Shown here: one piece after another, positions 6,796 to 6,826 of the stretch
How positions within the stretch are numbered: position 1 is the first letter of the stretch
How the letters are laid out: each line of letters opens with the position of its first letter
DNA from: Clostridiaceae bacterium
GTDB lineage: Bacteria; Bacillota; Clostridia; DSM-8532
Assembly (NCBI GenBank): GCA_012842645.1
Contig: DUSJ01000257.1
Location: forward strand, 1-6,826
Reading direction: 5' to 3'
DNA length: 6,826 nt
Made by a program: the position numbers and the translations under genes
The notes under the pieces: generated by a model
Told to the model about the DNA's origin: nothing
Databases searched by the model: none
What the model saw: only the letters and a program-made list of their open reading frames with translations

Positions 6796-6826
6796 AAAAA
6801 AGAATAAAAACCCCGCAGTGATGAAA
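6796..6826 (+). terminator. Possible first half of the clpE terminator, cut by the window edge
   Basis: An A-tract (AAAAA, 6806-6810) followed by CCCCGC (6811-6816) is the usual left arm of a bidirectional terminator; the matching GCGGGG and T-run would lie beyond the window. This is inferred from a half-structure, and no full hairpin is visible here. No gene is seen between 6750 and 6826. Confidence 0.25.

Overview
The window looks like chromosomal DNA of a Gram-positive bacterium of the phylum Bacillota, most likely an anaerobic Clostridia-type lineage. The reasons are strong GGAGG-type ribosome binding sites 6-9 bases before the starts, a sigma-B/sigma-F type partner-switching gene set, a zinc-finger Clp ATPase of the ClpE type, and Rho-independent terminators. 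Base composition is moderate and arginine is often encoded by AGG. The genus cannot be fixed from the sequence alone. All genes are on the + strand, and there is no sign of mobile elements, CRISPR, tRNA or rRNA.

Layout: (1) 1-962 is the 3' two thirds of lysS (class II lysyl-tRNA synthetase), cut by the left edge and followed by a probable terminator at 996-1034. (2) 1160-2047 encodes an unusual single-pass membrane protein. It has a J-like cytoplasmic domain without the HPD motif, one membrane segment, and an outside domain resembling the first lobe of an ABC-type solute-binding protein. (3) 2155-4142 is a partner-switching stress or developmental sigma-factor module. In order it holds an RsbV/SpoIIAA-like antagonist, an RsbW-like protein that has lost its ATP-binding motifs, a SigB/SigF-family sigma factor, and, after a 77-base gap containing a hairpin, an RsbW/SpoIIAB-like protein with intact ATP-binding motifs. 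A clear terminator at 4168-4187 closes the unit. (4) 4407-6749 is a ClpE-type AAA+ unfoldase behind a good sigma-A promoter with an extended -10. The last bases of the window appear to hold the first half of its terminator.

How the genes may work together: in the classical switch (B. subtilis SpoIIAA/SpoIIAB/sigma-F or RsbV/RsbW/sigma-B) a kinase/anti-sigma holds the sigma factor until the unphosphorylated antagonist captures it. Here the antagonist keeps its phosphorylatable serine. The protein in the usual anti-sigma position lacks the residues needed to bind ATP, and the only apparent kinase lies behind the sigma gene. This split arrangement, a possible non-catalytic binder plus a displaced catalytic partner, is the most interesting feature of the window. 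No PP2C phosphatase (RsbU/RsbP/SpoIIE type) is present, so the input signal must come from elsewhere. The J-like/solute-binding membrane protein just upstream is a speculative candidate sensor. ClpE is a separate transcription unit concerned with protein quality control.
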